This document shows positions 46,861 to 59,109 of a stretch of DNA of 64,000 nt, in pieces. How positions within the stretch are numbered: position 1 is the first letter of the stretch; each line of letters begins with the position of its first letter. Position numbers and translations under genes: made by a program. Source of the stretch: Torreya grandis (taxonomy: Eukaryota; Streptophyta; Pinopsida; Cupressales; Taxaceae); the NCBI GenBank assembly GCA_037957365.1, contig JARHVA010000316.1:2170001-2234000 (forward strand). The letters are read 5' to 3'. The notes beneath the pieces are model-generated. The model was not told where the DNA came from. It worked only from the letters and a program-made list of their open reading frames with translations, and made no database searches.

Positions 46861-47975
46861 CTCAATAATTCCACAAAATTCTTAAAATTGTTGACTCAAA
46901 AATCCCAGGGCATCTACACCACGAGGCCATTGGCTTAGGTTTTAATATATATTATGTTTTTTTTGCATGGGACAAAGTGGCCCCTATGATTTGGCATAAG
47001 TTTTGTGTCACAATTTTAACCTCCTAATAAAAATGGGAACAAAAACTTATTTACAAGGTCTAGTTTGATTAATGATTGATCTTGCCTAGGTTTGTGGCAC
47101 AATTTTATATCATGAGCCAAAATTTGCTTGTACACCTATGTAAATACTCTTTGTTGAATTGTCTAGAGATTCTTTTCATTATGAATATGTTTTGTTGTTA
47201 GGATTTATAATTTACAAGTGGAGATTGCAATTCTCATTATAAATTGTTTTATTTTTAATAAATATTTATGTGTTATGAACATATTAGTTATATCAGTGAG
47301 TTTTAAATATTGTAAAGTATTTGATAATGTCAATAATTTTAGATTGGTTAAAAATATCTTAAACTTTTAATCAATTAACATATAAATTAATAATTTTAAA
47401 AAAAATTAAATAATTTTTAATATTTAAACATTATAAATATATTAGTTTAAAAATATATATAAAATATCAATTGATTAAAATAAAAATAATTTAATTATTA
47501 TTTAAATTTCGTTATAATATGTTCAATTAAAAAAATATGCATTTGCAATGATATAGTAAAAACTTATTTAATTATTGACAAGATAAAACCTTATTTAAGT
47601 ATCAAATATTTCAAATTCTTAAGAAACATATAATAAATTTATTAAGTTTTTTTGGATGGAATTTTATGTTGATTTTTTGGAAATGAAAATAAAATGAAAA
47701 AATAAATTAAAAAAATTGTTTAAAACATAAATTTCAAGACATTCAAAAATTATTCCAGTAAAAAAATATCATTTCACATACAGAGGTGGGATGAAATATC
47801 AGGGCAAGTCATATGTTTGTTAGGAAATAAAAATGAACTCTTTACACTTAAATTCAATTTTGGAAATGATCATAGAGTAGATGAAAGAGATTGAAAATAT
47901 TATCCAAATGATTGTGATGTCTTATATAATAATTCTAATGGAACATGATGATTCCTTTCACAAATCATGAAAGGG
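46861..47975. other. AT-rich spacer
   Basis: Extremely AT-rich in 47280-47750. The block 47755-47905 is a diverged relative of 43980-44110. No gene seen. Confidence 0.45.
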
Positions 47976-48123
47976 TAATTTTATACCTTTAAGTAAAGCC
48001 TTTCACATGGGTTAATGCACGCGATGGGCCTTTCAAGAATCGAAATGCTTAATTTTATACCTTTAAATAAAGCCTTTCACATGGGTTAATGCACACAATG
48101 GGCCTTTCAAGAATCGGGATGCT
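47976..48123. repeat. Tandem duplication of a 74-bp unit
   Basis: TAATTTTATACCTTTAA starts copies at 47976 and 48050. The copies differ at only a handful of positions (for example GCACGCGATGGG versus GCACACAATGGG, CpG-to-TpG/CpA changes). Confidence 0.9.
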
Positions 48124-48834
48124 TATACCCCTCTTTACATGCACTTTTACACACTTTAATGGATAAAGTAGGTCAAGGTATTTTCACAATCTTTCCTACA
48201 CAAAATACAACAACTAATTATGACATTTATAACCATGTTTAACCTTTACCAACTCTTAGTAAAGTATTGGAATCACTTTTTCAAGCATTCCAATCCCCTT
48301 TCATCCTTTTTCTATGTTTATATTCATTCATATATTCTATATTTATGTTCTTTTTATTTAAGATATTATGGAATTAAGGGTTAAAGTTGATGTTTCAATA
48401 ATTTTATTTTATTTTATTTATTTATTTGTTTGTTTGTTTGTTTTGTTTTTGGGACATTTATTTATAAAATATTATATTTCAACCAATATAATATAATTCA
48501 TTAAAAAATAAATTTAAAAAATAAAAATATATATATTATATTTGTTTATTTAAATAATATTTAATATTTAAAAAAAAAATGACCTCTTTAAAAACATAAT
48601 TATATTAAATATAAATTTCAAAAATATATGACTATATTTTATGATAAAAAATATAAATTCATAAATACAAGTCTGAATGTTTATTTATATTAATTATAAA
48701 AGTAAATATTTAGAATGAGATGGTATAATCATATATAAATATTGGCTAGGTTCAACCAACTTGTGAAAATACTGTGTAGAAATTTATAGGTATATTATTA
48801 ATTTTTATAATAAGAATTATAATTAAAATAATAT
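48124..48834. other. AT-rich spacer with simple repeats
   Basis: ATTTT, TTTA and TTTG runs at 48405-48455; otherwise featureless A/T sequence up to the LINE. Its last 16 bases are the LINE target-site duplication. Confidence 0.5.
48819..48834. repeat. LINE target-site duplication (left; right copy 54690-54705)
   Basis: ATAATTAAAATAATAT is identical on both sides of the element. The A/T-rich target suits the endonuclease preference of L1-type elements. Confidence 0.9.
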
Positions 48835-48851
48835 GAAGAGACGGGAGGGCG

Positions 48852-50330
48852 ATGGCGGGAGCGCAGGCTGGGAGTGGCGTAGGAGTGAACAGGCCGCCGA
48901 CTGGCCCCAGGAAGGAAGGATCTCTACCTGGGGCGTACTCTTGCAACTCAGAACCGTCCCATATTCATGAGCGTTCAAAGCTCAGTAAGGTTAATGGATG
49001 TCTTTTGAGAAGCCAGGACAGACCAGTGGTGGTCATATCCCCTGAAGCTGTGAAAGATGATGTTGAGTACCTTTCTGCCCATACTCTTATTTGTAAATTC
49101 TTGGGTATAAGAATTTCATTGGCTGCCTTAGATGCCTGGATTCGCAGGTCTTGGCATATTGAAGGAGACTTCGACATTATGTTAGCTGGAAACAGCTATT
49201 TTTTAGTCAATTTTTCCTCAGTTGCAGACCGGAACAGGGTCTTTGAGGGGGGCCCTTACTTCTATGACCGTGTGGGGCTTTTTCTTAAACCCTGGCATTC
49301 GGGTTTTAACTCAGCTGATGAATTACCTGCTTGTGTGCCGGTCTGGGTCCGTTTTCCACGGCTCCCTTTGGAGTTTTGGAGGGAGGATGTTCTCAGGCAG
49401 ATTGCGGCCACGCTTGGAACACCGACAGCTATTGCCCATCAATCGTTGGACAAAAAGGTAATTTCTTACGCCCGTGTGTGTGTTGACATTGATTTAAATA
49501 ATCCATTGCCAGATTCCATGGAGATATGTATGGCTTCCTCGTCCTGGATCCAGCAGATTGATTATGAGGCTATCCCTTTTAGATGCCGAATTTGTCATAC
49601 ATATGGCCATCTGCATAGACAGTGTCCACTTGCTGCCAAAGATAGTGGGATTAATCATGACTCTTCCACACCAAAGAATGCAGTCACTGGAAAAGGAACA
49701 GGTAGAGAGAGTAACTCGGTTCATGAAAAGTTGCTATCTGATAGAGCTGTCAAAGGGAAATATCCAGCTGGCAATGACAGATTTGCGCATAGCTCTGCTG
49801 ATCATGCTGGTACAGATTCGGAGGGGTTCACAACAGTGAGGAGACGTATGAGAGGTGGTGGTCAGAAGCGCAAAAATATAGATAGACAAGTTGACATGGG
49901 ATTTAACAGGTTTGAGGCACTAGATAGTATGGCCATTGAGGATGGCTTTCCGAAGGAAGAACAGGGAGAAGCTCTTGAAACGGACCAGCAAGGTTCTGTG
50001 CCTATTGTGGATCAGGATATGATGACATTGCCGTCTCTAGAGCACTCGTTGGGGCCGACTGAAGGTGCAATTGAGACAGAGACTGTAAACCTTGATAAGG
50101 AAGTGAAATGGGCTGACCTTGTCAAGGAAGTTGATGCTGGTAGGAAGGACAAGGGTACTCCTTCTACGCTTGGATTGGCGCAGAGGCCTTTTAAGAAAGC
50201 TAACTCCTCTAATCTCTCTAAGGCGGGGCGAAGAAAGGATTTAGAAAAGATCAAGCTTACTGGTGATCTACTGGTGGAATCAGGGGTTGTTAAAACCTTA
50301 GATGAACATTTCCCCCATGTTCCCCAATGA
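48852..50330 (+). CDS. LINE ORF1 protein (492 aa)
   Basis: Open from ATG 48852 to TGA 50330. Residues about 60-215 form a DUF4283-type domain (KFLGIRISLAALDAWIRRSW, then PVWVRFPRLPLEFW, then VCVDIDLNNPLPDS), typical of plant LINE ORF1 and related host proteins. A CCHC knuckle C245-x2-C248-x4-H253-x4-C258 (CRICHTYGHLHRQC) follows. The C-terminal half is hydrophilic and Lys/Glu-rich. It binds element RNA in the family. The start is the first ATG after the insertion boundary. The stop overlaps the ORF2 start codon. This is the only intact long ORF in the window. Confidence 0.93.
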   Translation: MAGAQAGSGVGVNRPPTGPRKEGSLPGAYSCNSEPSHIHERSKLSKVNGCLLRSQDRPVVVISPEAVKDDVEYLSAHTLICKFLGIRISLAALDAWIRRSWHIEGDFDIMLAGNSYFLVNFSSVADRNRVFEGGPYFYDRVGLFLKPWHSGFNSADELPACVPVWVRFPRLPLEFWREDVLRQIAATLGTPTAIAHQSLDKKVISYARVCVDIDLNNPLPDSMEICMASSSWIQQIDYEAIPFRCRICHTYGHLHRQCPLAAKDSGINHDSSTPKNAVTGKGTGRESNSVHEKLLSDRAVKGKYPAGNDRFAHSSADHAGTDSEGFTTVRRRMRGGGQKRKNIDRQVDMGFNRFEALDSMAIEDGFPKEEQGEALETDQQGSVPIVDQDMMTLPSLEHSLGPTEGAIETETVNLDKEVKWADLVKEVDAGRKDKGTPSTLGLAQRPFKKANSSNLSKAGRRKDLEKIKLTGDLLVESGVVKTLDEHFPHVPQ

Positions 50331-53300
50331 TTGTCTTATCATGGAATGTGAGGGGTTTGAACAGCTCCCCCAGACAAAAGGTTGTTCGAAGATTGGTGTT
50401 AGATCATACTCCGGATATCCTGTGTATCCAGGAAACGAAAGTGTCAATTGATTTACTGTTTGCTTGTTTGCCAAAAATTTGGTGTTCTGGCCATTTTCAA
50501 GGTGTTGGAGCGTTGGGAAGCTCTGGGGGTTTAGCAACTTGCTGGGACCCGAGAAAGATATTGCCCCTTCATTGGTTTACCTGCATTTCTGCCCTCTCCA
50601 TGGTTGCCTCATCTCTTGACACCGGGGAATTGATTCTTGTCACTAATGTCTATGCGCCGGTTGACATAGATGGACAACTTCTGCTTTGGGAACATATTCG
50701 TTATGTTCGTAGCTGCCACCCGTTCTTACCGTGGATTGTTATGGGAGACTTTAATGCTGTTATGAATTTGGAGGAGAAAAGAGGAGGGCTGTCCCGGCTG
50801 GGTCCCTCTACCGAGTGCCTTCGCAATAATGTTGAGACTCTGCGCCTCTCTGATGTTAGTCCCTCCAATGGAATGTTTACCTGGAGCAACAGAAGATTAG
50901 GTTCTGCTGCCATTTCAGAGCGTCTTGATAGATTTCTTGTTTCCTGTTTCTGGAGGTCTAGTGCCTTCTCTCTCACCTCGGATATCTTGGATTGGAATGG
51001 GTCGGACCATTGGCCCATCAGGCTCTCCATAAATCTTATTGAGGGACCTAAAAAACCCCCCTTTAAGTTTCAACTGATGTGGCTTCGTGACTCTTCTCTC
51101 CAGGAGTGCATGGAACTGTGGTGGAGACAGGGGGCGCCGGCTCACGGTACAGCTATGTATTCCTTCCAAAAAAAACTGCAGTATGTCAAGAGAAAATTGC
51201 AGATTTGGAATAGAAAGTGTTTCGGTAATTTACATGGTATGAGGAAGAGGGCACAGGATGAGCTGGCTGCAATCACAAGGCAAATTAGAGACTCTGGTCT
51301 CTTGGAATCGCTGAGTCAGGAGGAGGCTAGAGCTGCCAGCTCCCTGGAGGAATGGGAATTACGTGAAGAAATTTATTGGAAGCAAAAGGCGCGGATAGAC
51401 TGGCTGCAAGAAGGTGATAAGAATACGGCTTTTTTTCATAAGTCGGTTCAAGCGCGGAGAAATAGAAATGTTATTACTTCTCTTGTTGCCCAGGATGGGA
51501 GGCGGGTGACTTCTTCTCAAGCTATCAGTGAGGAAGTTGTTAGCTTCTTTTCGGCTCTCTTTGCTGATGATTTGGCTCCTGCTGATGAAGCGGAATTGGC
51601 TGTCCTTTCTTGCATTCCCCAGTTGGTGAGTGCGGATATGAATGATTGTCTCATGAAGCCCATTGGGATGGCCGAGGTGGAGAAGGTTGTTTTCAGCATG
51701 AAGAGAGGCAAAGCACCTGGCCCGGATGGGTTTCCGGTGGATTTTTTTCAGAGCTTTTGGAGCATCATCAAGCAGGACCTTATGGCTGTCATACAGGAGT
51801 CGCACACTAATAAGGAAATGCTCAAAGCTCTAAATGCTACTTTTCTTGTTCTGATTCCGAAGAAGGAGCAGCCTATTCAGCTTGATGAGTATAGGCCCAT
51901 TGCGCTTTGTAATGTGGTCTATAAAATCATCACCAAGCTTATAGCGCTGAGGCTTAAAATTTATCTTCCCAGGCTTATTTCGGAGGAACAAGGGGGCTTT
52001 GTGGCCGGTAAGCAGATTTTGGACGGAGTTGTCTTAGCTTCGGAAGCTATTCATTCTATGAGTACGTCCCAGGAGCGGGGAATGTTCATTAAGCTTGATC
52101 TTGCTAAAGCTTACGACAGAGTTAGCTGGAGATTTTTGCAAAAAGTCCTTTTGGCGTTCGGATTTAAGCGGGATTGGATTTGTTGGGTGATGAGCTGTAT
52201 CACGTCACCTTCCTTCTCGGTCCTTATCAATGGGACTCCTTCTGAGCTTCTTGGTGCCTCCAGGGGTCTTCGCCAGGGGGACCCGTTGTCCCCATACCTG
52301 TTTATCATTCTTGCGGAGGGCCTTGGCAGGCTCTTCAAATACCGTGTCTCTCAGAATGTCATACAGGGTTGGAGGTGGGGAGAGGGATCCTCTCCTCTCA
52401 CCCATTTACAATTTGTGGATGACACTATTTTGACTGGGAGTGCTCGTATAAGTGAGGCGGAGGCTTTCCGTCACACTTTGGACACTTACCTGGCAGCTTC
52501 CGGGCAAAAAATTAATGAGCATAAGTCTTCTATTTTCTTTTTCAACACTCCGAAGCTCATCCAGAGAAGGATCACCACTATTTTACGCTTTCAGACTTAG
52601 AGCCTGCGGGTTATTTACCTTGGCATTCCCATTGTGGTGGGAAGACAGCCTAGGCTGTATTGGCAGAATATTCTTGATAAGCTGAGACTTAAGGTGAGTC
52701 ACTGGACTCATAGATGGCTATCTACTGCGGGTCGTGTGACTCTTCTTCAATCAGTCATCCAGGCGCTCCCGATATATCGTTGTATGGTGCAGGCTGCCCC
52801 GACTTATTTTCTGAAGGAATTTGATTCCCTCTCGAGACAGTTTCTTTGGAGCGGAAATTTGCAGAATAACAAGTGGAGTCTCGTTAATTGGGATACTGTT
52901 TGTAGACCGAAGAGGGATGGGGGCCTTGGTTTACGCTCGGCTATCTTGGCCAGTCAGGCCCTTGCTGCCAAGCTCTATTGGAGGTGGTGTTCCAGCTATT
53001 CGTCTCTTTGGGCCCGAGTTCTGGTGACTAAGTATTTCCCGGGAGTGGATCCTCATGTGATTCCCAGGCTCCCGCTTGAGGGCAGAGGGTCTATGGTGTG
53101 GAACACTCTCAAGCGGGGAGCGCAGCTGGTAAAAGATAGCTTGTTTTGGGTTTGCAGGAGTGGTATGGATGCTTTCTTCTGGGAGGACTCTTGGGATGGT
53201 GAACCTCCGCTTTTTTCGTCGCATCCGCATTTACAGGAGTTAGGAGCTGTGTTTCTCGCGACTGGTTGGCATAAGGTGGAACATTATAAAGAGGTTTTCG

Positions 53301-54634
53301 ATTTGGGAACTACTGTTGGTTGCAGATGGAAGGACTCGTCCGAGTGGCCGCCTGGGGGCTCTGCAGAAGATAGGAAGGAATTAGTATGCATCCTGGCTTC
53401 CAGAGGTTGTAGTTCCCTGCAGGGTAGAGATGAGCTGGCGTGGGGAGGGGATGATACTGGTCATTATACTGTGGCGTCTGGATATCTTGCTCTGACTAGA
53501 CACCTCCCGCTTCGTGGTCTGTTTGCTTGGGGCAAAAAAATTTGGAATCAGAACTCGTGGCCCAAGTGCAATTTTTTCCTATGGCTGCTTACTCACAACA
53601 GGTGTCTCACCTGGGAAAATCTTTGCAAGAGAGGTTTTCAGGGACCTTCCAGGTGTGTTTTGTGTTTTAACTGTGATGAAAATGGAGCTCATATTTTTTT
53701 CCAGTGTAAGTACGCTCTGCAGCTATGGCATTGCTGGTGGGAGGCGTGGAGGCTGCCTTGCTGGCATGCTTCGTCTCTTGTGGACTTCTGGAGTCGATGG
53801 GGTCAGGCTCCTACCAAGAATTTCTTTTTATGTAGCACCTGGTCTGTGGGTCCCTCCTTTATCTTATGGAACCTGTGGATTGAGAGAAATAAAAGAATTT
53901 TTAGAGGCGTCCAGCTGGATGTGCAGACTCTGTGGGCAAAGGTTAGCCGTGCGATTCAAGAAACTCTAAGTGTCAAGTGTGCTGAGGTGCAGGGGATCGA
54001 CCCTGAAGATAATACTTTGTGTTTGCGCCTTGGCTTGGCGCCGAACTTGAGACGTTCTGGAGATCCGACCTGTCACTTGGGGAGTGGCTGTAGACAGAAG
54101 TTGCGCCCTGTTGATAGAGAGGGCCGGTGGCAGCCCCTAGTGGACGGTTTCATTAAAATTAACACCGACGGCTCCTCTCGGGGCAATCCTGGTGCGGCTG
54201 GCATAGGTGGCATTGCTAGGAATAGTGCTGGTGGTGTTCAGTTCCTGTTTTCGGTCTACAAAGGCCAGTATACTAACAACTTCATGGAAGCCGAGGCCAT
54301 CCTGGAGGCGGTGAAGGTGTGCTGTCTGAATGGCTGGAGTAATATCGTTTGTGAATCCGATTCGCAAATTGTTGTTAATCTTTTGAATAAAGGTATGTCT
54401 GGTAAAGTTGAGTGGCACCTCAATGAGCTTATTTAGCAGATTCTGCAATTAAGCTCTTCTCTGCAATCGATTTCTTTTAACTACATTCCCCGTGAATGGA
54501 ATGCTGTGGCGGATTGCCTTGCCAAATGGGCGTCGGAACAAGGCCCCTCTTGGAATATTACGGATAGTACTATGATCCCTAGTAGTTTATATCAGCAACT
54601 GGTTCAACTGTTGGACCAGGACAATGCTATGTAA
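50327..54634 (+). pseudogene. LINE ORF2 (endonuclease-RT-RNase H) with two in-frame stops
   Basis: One frame, 1435 positions, broken by TAG at 52598-52600 (position 758) and TAG at 54434-54436 (position 1370). The endonuclease runs over residues 1-230: SWNVRGL, CIQETK, NVYAP, WIVMGDFNAV, and S226-D227-H228. RT: GKAPGPDGFP, YRPIALCNVVYKI, KLDLAKAYDR (Asp591), GLRQGDPLSPYLF, FVDD at 696-699. After stop 1 come WNQNSWPKCNFFLWLL and a zf-RVT-type C-x2-C / H-x4-C region (about 1107-1127). RNase H begins INTDGSSRGNPG (Asp1281), then MEAEAI and CESDSQ; the last motif, VADCLAKWA, lies after stop 2. All key residues are present. Only the stops disable it. Confidence 0.93.
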
Positions 54635-54690
54635 CTGTGGTTTTTCTTGTTTTTAATATATTTTTACCCCTCTTTTAGTTAAAAAAAAAA
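54635..54690 (+). other. LINE 3' UTR and poly(A) tail
   Basis: About 46 bp of T-rich sequence after the ORF2 stop, then ten As. The very short 3' UTR and short tail end at the duplicated target. Confidence 0.8.
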
Positions 54691-54816
54691 TAATTAAAAT
54701 AATATACATTTTCTAATGTGATTAGTTTAATTGGCTAGTGGGTTTGTTGGTATAGGTCAAATTCATATTGATGAGTGTCTTTAAAGACATGCAAATTTAT
54801 ATTTCACATTAATGGT

Positions 54817-54818
<2 letters not shown>

Positions 54819-54870
<52 letters not shown>
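54819..54870. repeat. (AC)26 microsatellite
   Basis: Uninterrupted AC dinucleotides over 52 bp, 114 bp downstream of the LINE's right target duplication. The 61-aa ORF running through it (poly Thr-His) is an artefact. The rest of 54706-55065 is AT-rich with nothing recognisable. Confidence 0.95.
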
Positions 54871-54873
<3 letters not shown>

Positions 54874-55065
54874 AGAATTCAAGTCTTTAGTCCAAAATAC
54901 ATACAAATTATAACTCAAATACACACACATTACAATTTGCTAATTTTTTTAGACACTTAGAAATATTTATCATTAATTTTAGAAACAAATAAAGTTACAT
55001 AAATACATACACATTATAACGTGAAAATATCTAAACAAAAAATATATAGAATTGTTAAAAGATGT

Positions 55066-55969
55066 TGATGCTAGAGGATGACATTAGATGATCCATGGTA
55101 TAAGTGCCCATGAACCAAGCATGTGAAGGGAAACTGTGTATTAGAGATAATGTGTATGGTTATGCAAAGTGAATATACAAAGAACTACTTAGACAAACCA
55201 AACAACACACATTAAAGGAAAGCGTAAGTCTTATACTTGTATAAATGCAACTTCTATTCAATGAGAGTGAATAGGGAAAAGAATACATTGATGCGCAATT
55301 CATGTATGATAGATTAGATATACATAGCATGCTACTAATTGTTATAATTTTTTATGGCATCGATTGTGGATTGTATCGACCCTTGGTTGGATGCATATGT
55401 TACATATTTATACATAAAATACAATAAGTATTTAAAATTATTATAAGTTACAAAGAATATTGTTATAATTCGTTTCATCTTCCTTGTTGGGCAAATGTTG
55501 AGCTTCTAGATACATGGCAACTAATGGTCCAACTAGAGAAATGATAGATTCCATGTTTTGGAGTACCACTTAACAATCCATGCATTCATAACAGGTTCAA
55601 ATATGGATGTGTTAGAGCTGAGACAGGTATAGGTGTGTGAGTCTACGAGTAAGTGCCAATGAGGTGTGTGTGACTATGAGTTAATTTGGTGTATATGAGT
55701 GCATAGAATTTCAATACAATGCGATTTGGGTGCATAGGTATACAAACAAGCATGAGAGTGAGATTAATATCAACACAGATAAGTGTTTAGGATTGTGTAA
55801 AATGTGCAAGTATGCCACAATAAGGACAAATAGAGATGTGTGTTTTGTAGGAGCTATGCATAGATCATTTACCCTTTATTGAAGAGTAATGGACTACATT
55901 TCATCCTTGTGTAACTACTATAATTACATGTGAAGTAGTTGACATTTGTACCACTTGGATTGATCATCA
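55066..55969 (-). repeat. Element C 3' LTR (left)
   Basis: Starts TGATGCTAGAGGATGAC and ends GATCATCA. A minus-strand TATA-like TATAAATA lies at 55405-55412. Immediately inside, the minus strand reads AAAGTGGGGTAGT (55970-55983), a good polypurine tract, which fixes the inner edge and the orientation. Confidence 0.75.
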
Positions 55970-56199
55970 TACTACCCCACTTTGACCACTTTGAAAATTT
56001 GATGTGTGTTATGACAGGTGTGTGTGCCAATTACTTCAATGATTGGTCCTTGTCTATGAGACACAATTATTTGATATCAAGATCATAAGGATGTTGTGTC
56101 ACTATTGGTTTAAGAAGTGGAGGAACATAAGGTTGGAGGATCTCCACATTAAAGACTGGGTGCATACCCAAGTAGGGAGGTAAATCAAGAATGAATTTA

Positions 56200-57050
56200 T
56201 CCTCACCAGCTACACACAAAATGGTGTAAGGACCATCATGTAGAGGCTTGATCTTTGATTGTGGAGCTTTAAAGTGATCCTTCTGAAGATGAAACTAGAA
56301 TTTGTCTCCAACTCAGAAAGTATGAGGCGTGAGATGCACGTCTTGGCACTCTTTTTACTTTATTTGTTTATGAGAAAGGATTGTTAAACCTATTGATAAA
56401 AAAATTTAATGTGACGTAAAATATATCAGTTTTATCCACTTTTTATTCCTGTGTGTGTAACTTAGTGTCGGTTAGTACATCATAGGAAATGTCTAGATTT
56501 GTCGCTTGTTAAAACCTAATACATGTTTGGAATGGACTATGCCCCATATATTTGTAAGGTTATATGTTGTAGGCATGTTGAATGTACAAGAGATTTTCAT
56601 CCCAAGTGCAATCATATGCATAGTTGTACATTTGTGGAAGATAAAAATGTGTTTGTTTAAAAAAAATATTTTTCCATTTATTTGTGGATGAAAATTTGTC
56701 AATCGGTTGAGTTGTATACCCATTAATATTCATAATGCTTTCCATAAATGACTCACAAAGTGTAGATCCTGATCGGATATGATGGATGTTAGGATCCAAA
56801 TTAAACCCAAACATCATTGAATAAGGTTGGTGCAGTGTTAGATACATCAATGTCCTTCTTGCAAGCAACCATGATAGCCATATTTGAAAACCTATCTGCT
56901 ATGATGAACACAAATTCATACTATCATTTCATCATAGGCAACCTAATCATGAAATCCATCCTAATAGATTTTAATGGTATAAATGGAACTAGTAGAAGTG
57001 TTTAAATTCTTAGGTTCCTATTTTTGGGCTTAGTGATGTAATAAGGAATG
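56200..57050 (-). pseudogene. Element C integrase remnant
   Basis: The minus-strand frame 56560-56868 (102 codons) ends with CTWDENLLYIQHAYN, the conserved WDE-LP-xFAYN block of Ty3/gypsy integrase. The section before it aligns with the usual SDRDxRFxS-to-HPQTDGQ segment but has lost the catalytic residues. Confidence 0.65.
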
Positions 57051-57559
57051 CAATACTTGATGTGGCATTCCACTTATGTTTTCATGCAAAACCAAAAGAA
57101 GTAAAAATAAAATATAGCTGAGTCTTTATCACATCAAAGTATCCTAAGGTCTTGCCATAGTGGACCTCCCAAATGATTATTTGATGAAGTGCACCACCAA
57201 GAGCTTAGAGATGTTTGATCTTATAGAGAAGTTATTAAGATAATTATAAATTTTAAACTTATTCACCTTGAGCGAGGCAAGTGCAAATTTTTATGAAGTC
57301 TTGATTAGCTAAGTAGAGGGATACCTAGTCTACAATGTTATGACCATGAATGTCCTTCACTATGATGATCATGTGAATTGAATGTTGACTAGGGAATTTT
57401 TTCTCCATATTATTCTTCCCTTTATTTTTCTTGATCATGACATAAAACTATTGCTAGGTAATTCATCCATTTTATGTGGTGCACATTCTTTAAATTGCTC
57501 TATGTCTATAGAAACTAAAGTGGATTATGATTGGAATGAACAACTATCTCCCTCCCCAA

Positions 57560-57720
57560 GATGTAGTGATGTCATTGCTTAAGTACTTCATAATTTCATA
57601 TAATTTTTTTTCACAAGTGGAATGCCTTTGCATTGTATCATTTAACTTCTTTGAATGGTAGGTGACCAGATGTCCATGTTACATGAGTATTATGCTAAGT
57701 GCATACTCAAAAGCATTAGT
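57560..57720 (-). pseudogene. Element C RT-linked RNase H remnant
   Basis: The minus strand reads VTYHSKKLNDTMQRHSTCEK, then KKLYEIMKYL, matching the ASRKLxxxExxYxxxEKE block of Ty3/gypsy RNase H. It is a short readable island among stops. Confidence 0.7.
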
Positions 57721-57999
57721 GTGAAGCTCAAAGGATTGTGTAATGTTAGGTATTACAAGTATAAGCCCTATGTAGAGGCATTTATTAAGGGCCTCAAAAG
57801 TGCATCATTGCATAGGATTCTAGTCAAACTTGGCTTTCACGCATGTTATTTAGTTGAGTAACCAAGGTATGTGTGAGAAATTAAGGATGACTCTGTGGTA
57901 AAAGTTTGCAAGTCCAAGAAAGATCCTCAATTATATGAGATTACATAAAGTAGGCAAAACATGGATCATTTTGATATTTTATGGTTTTATGTGTATTCT

Positions 58000-58620
58000 T
58001 GCATGGTGAATGACATATCCTCGGTATTAGATCGATGCAATGCTAACTATACACTTTTGCTAAGTTAGATTACCACTTGTGTTGATGCAAAGTGTCTAAG
58101 ATTCATTGATATACTCCACATGCTCATACCAAGTATTTTTGAATATTAGAAGGTCATCCAAGTAGATGAAGATAAAGGAGTTGAGGAAAGGCCTAAGTAG
58201 ATCATTCATCAAGCACATGAAAGTAGGCAGTGCATTAGTTAGGCTAAAAGGTATGACCAAAAATTCATACAATCAATCATGTGTCTTGAAGGCTATCTTC
58301 TAGATGTCTTTACAATGAACTAGACCCTAATAGTAACCTAACTTCAATTCGATCTTGGTGAATTATTATGCACCTTTAAACTAGTCCAGGATGTTGTCAA
58401 TGTGTGATAGTGGGTATTGATTCTTCACCATGATTTTTTTGAGTCCATGACTATCTATGTAGATACACTATGTCCCATTATTATTGGGTTTGAGTACTAT
58501 CAAAATCCCACAAGAAGAAGAGTTATACCTAATCTTTCCCTAGCCGAAGAAATCTTATATTTGGCACCATTTTTCATCATTATCCCAAACTAATCTATGA
58601 TAGATAGGGTTATTTGGTAG
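58000..58620 (-). pseudogene. Element C reverse transcriptase remnant with intact YLDD
   Basis: The minus strand reads FLVIPFSLTNALPTFMCLM, then NDLLRPFLNSF, then IFIYLDDLLIFKNTWYEHVE. The YLDD catalytic codons lie at 58153-58164. Flanking sequence is broken by stops. This is the same RT segment as in A, where the motif is lost. Confidence 0.8.
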
Positions 58621-59109
58621 AGGGGATCCAAGAACCAAATTCATGTGGCACTTTATTGCACAATGAACTAGAAGGCCTTCATGTTCTTTGAAGACTTCAT
58701 CAAGTTTATTCATTAACTTGTTGAGTTGTTACTACTACCATATTGATCACGTAATGTTCACTACCAAATCTTGTTTTATTTCATGTGAAAGTGTGTAAGG
58801 ACAAATCATGAGCAAAAACATTTTTGCACATGTGAGATAAGTTTACAAAAATGGTTGGAAAATACCAAGGTGACTTTGTTCATGGGTGCTTACTCAAAGA
58901 GGTTGAAGAAGTGATTTTATGCACAAATAGTCCAAGTTATGTTTTAACTTGATATGTAACTTTACTATCATATAAATATGATCTTTTTGGTAAGATGTCA
59001 TAGATCTCCAAAGGTGTGATGTCACAAGTGTTTGTGTCATCCATAGGCTCAAATGTTTACTATATGTTTCATTTATATTAGACCTATATATCTTTCCCCT
59101 ACTAAAGTT

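Larger units (their letters stand above)
48835..54690 (+). mobile_element. Nearly full-length plant L1-type LINE
   Basis: It is bounded by a 16-bp direct repeat, ATAATTAAAATAATAT, at 48819-48834 and 54690-54705 (one A may belong to the tail). A 10-A tail ends the element (54681-54690). It contains ORF1 with a nucleic-acid-binding knuckle, and ORF2 with endonuclease, RT, zinc-binding and RNase H domains. Its GC content is far above its flanks. The sequence before ORF1 is only 17 bp, so the copy is either slightly 5'-truncated or has a minimal leader. Confidence 0.95.

Noticed and set aside
50701..54448. Many antisense ORFs across the LINE, up to 148 codons
   Set aside because: Shadows of ORF2 on the opposite strand in GC-richer sequence; composition is not protein-like and no domain fits.
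54775..54960. 61-aa ORF with Thr-His repeats
   Set aside because: Translation of the (AC)26 microsatellite.
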